DNA of 23,784 nt, taken from NCBI GenBank assembly GCA_002329395.1, contig DCTQ01000047.1:713-24496 (forward strand), read 5' to 3'. The DNA is from Candidatus Avelusimicrobium alvi. GTDB lineage: Bacteria > Elusimicrobiota > Elusimicrobia > Elusimicrobiales > Elusimicrobiaceae. Shown here piece after piece: positions 23,601 to 23,784 of this stretch. The translations under genes and the position numbers were made by a program. Under the pieces are notes generated by a model, which was not told the DNA's origin, ran no database searches, and saw nothing but the letters and a program-made list of their open reading frames with translations. Positions within the stretch are counted from its first letter, which is position 1. Each line of letters begins with the position of its first letter.

Positions 23601-23634
23601 AAGGACGGGCGGGAATTTTCCCGCCCGTCCTTTT
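23601..23634 (+). terminator. Rho-independent terminator after the SEC-C gene
   Basis: AAGGACGGGCGGGAA pairs perfectly with TTCCCGCCCGTCCTT around a tiny loop, followed by TTTT. It is symmetrical enough to work in both directions. Confidence 0.93.
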
Positions 23635-23784
23635 ATGTATAGTAGTTCTCCGTCTGCGCCGGGGATTGTGATTGTCCTTTTTATTTAGCGGCATTGTTTA
23701 AACGGTGTGGTTCCATTAGTCGGATGGCACCGTCAGGGAAAGGGAGGGGCGGACCCTGCGGGCCGTCTGTGGGTGGCATTTTGC
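23635..23784. other. Non-coding end of the window
   Basis: No convincing gene in these 150 bases. They hold an AT-rich segment (23670-23700), an imperfect hairpin built on CGGTG / CACCG (23703-23732) and a GC-rich hairpin at 23746-23767 related to the one before the M23 gene. The minus-strand open frame across 23164-23694 is antisense to the SEC-C gene and the terminator. Confidence 0.5.

Noticed and set aside
23164..23694. Minus-strand open frame of 176 codons at the right end.
   Set aside because: It is antisense to the SEC-C gene and crosses its terminator.

Overview
The window reads as ordinary chromosome of a Gram-negative (diderm), probably anaerobic fermenting bacterium. The evidence is a phosphatidylethanolamine pathway (psd, pssA), a pair of LptF/LptG-type LPS-export permeases, a very large signal-peptide outer-membrane protein resembling SprA, and a butyrate kinase/phosphotransbutyrylase pair. 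The gene mix suits Elusimicrobiota, but that assignment is inference from memory and not from a search. Coding is dense on both strands. I see no CRISPR array, insertion sequence, prophage or integrase.

Left arm (1-2720): on the minus strand a YacP/Rae1-like NYN nuclease, tRNA-Leu(UAA), psd and pssA follow one another. The tmRNA gene ssrA (2213-2556) diverges from the nuclease. It encodes a tag ending in Ala-Asn-Ala where most tags end in Leu-Ala-Ala. Next, 2721-4502 (+) holds a phosphohexomutase and an orphan single-domain response regulator. This run ends in two strong hairpin terminators, towards which the minus-strand lptF-lptG pair (6796-4620) converges.

Centre (6900-14400, +): a secreted chymotrypsin-fold protease whose Gly-x-Ser-Gly motif reads Gly-Phe-Cys-Gly, then the 1796-residue SprA-like protein, then comF. 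A symmetrical terminator separates comF from the convergent radC-cyuA-like pair (16417-14439, -), which overlap as TAATG.

Right arm (16500-23640, +): lpd and a TrmJ-like rRNA/tRNA methyltransferase overlap by ATGA. They are followed by buk and ptb; this grouping recalls branched-chain keto-acid (bkd) operons without the E1/E2 genes. An M23 endopeptidase then overlaps the first of two tandem, clearly duplicated P-loop kinase-like genes, and a SEC-C zinc-motif protein closes the run before a perfect terminator.

Working picture: ribosome rescue (ssrA plus a Rae1-like nuclease), envelope building (psd/pssA, LptFG, SprA-like, M23) and substrate-level energy conservation from acyl-CoA (Ptb/Buk, perhaps with Lpd and cysteine desulfidase in amino-acid fermentation). 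The best candidates for something new are the Cys-nucleophile protease beside the SprA-like barrel, the unusual tmRNA tag next to a Rae1-like nuclease, and the duplicated P-loop pair coupled to an M23 peptidase.
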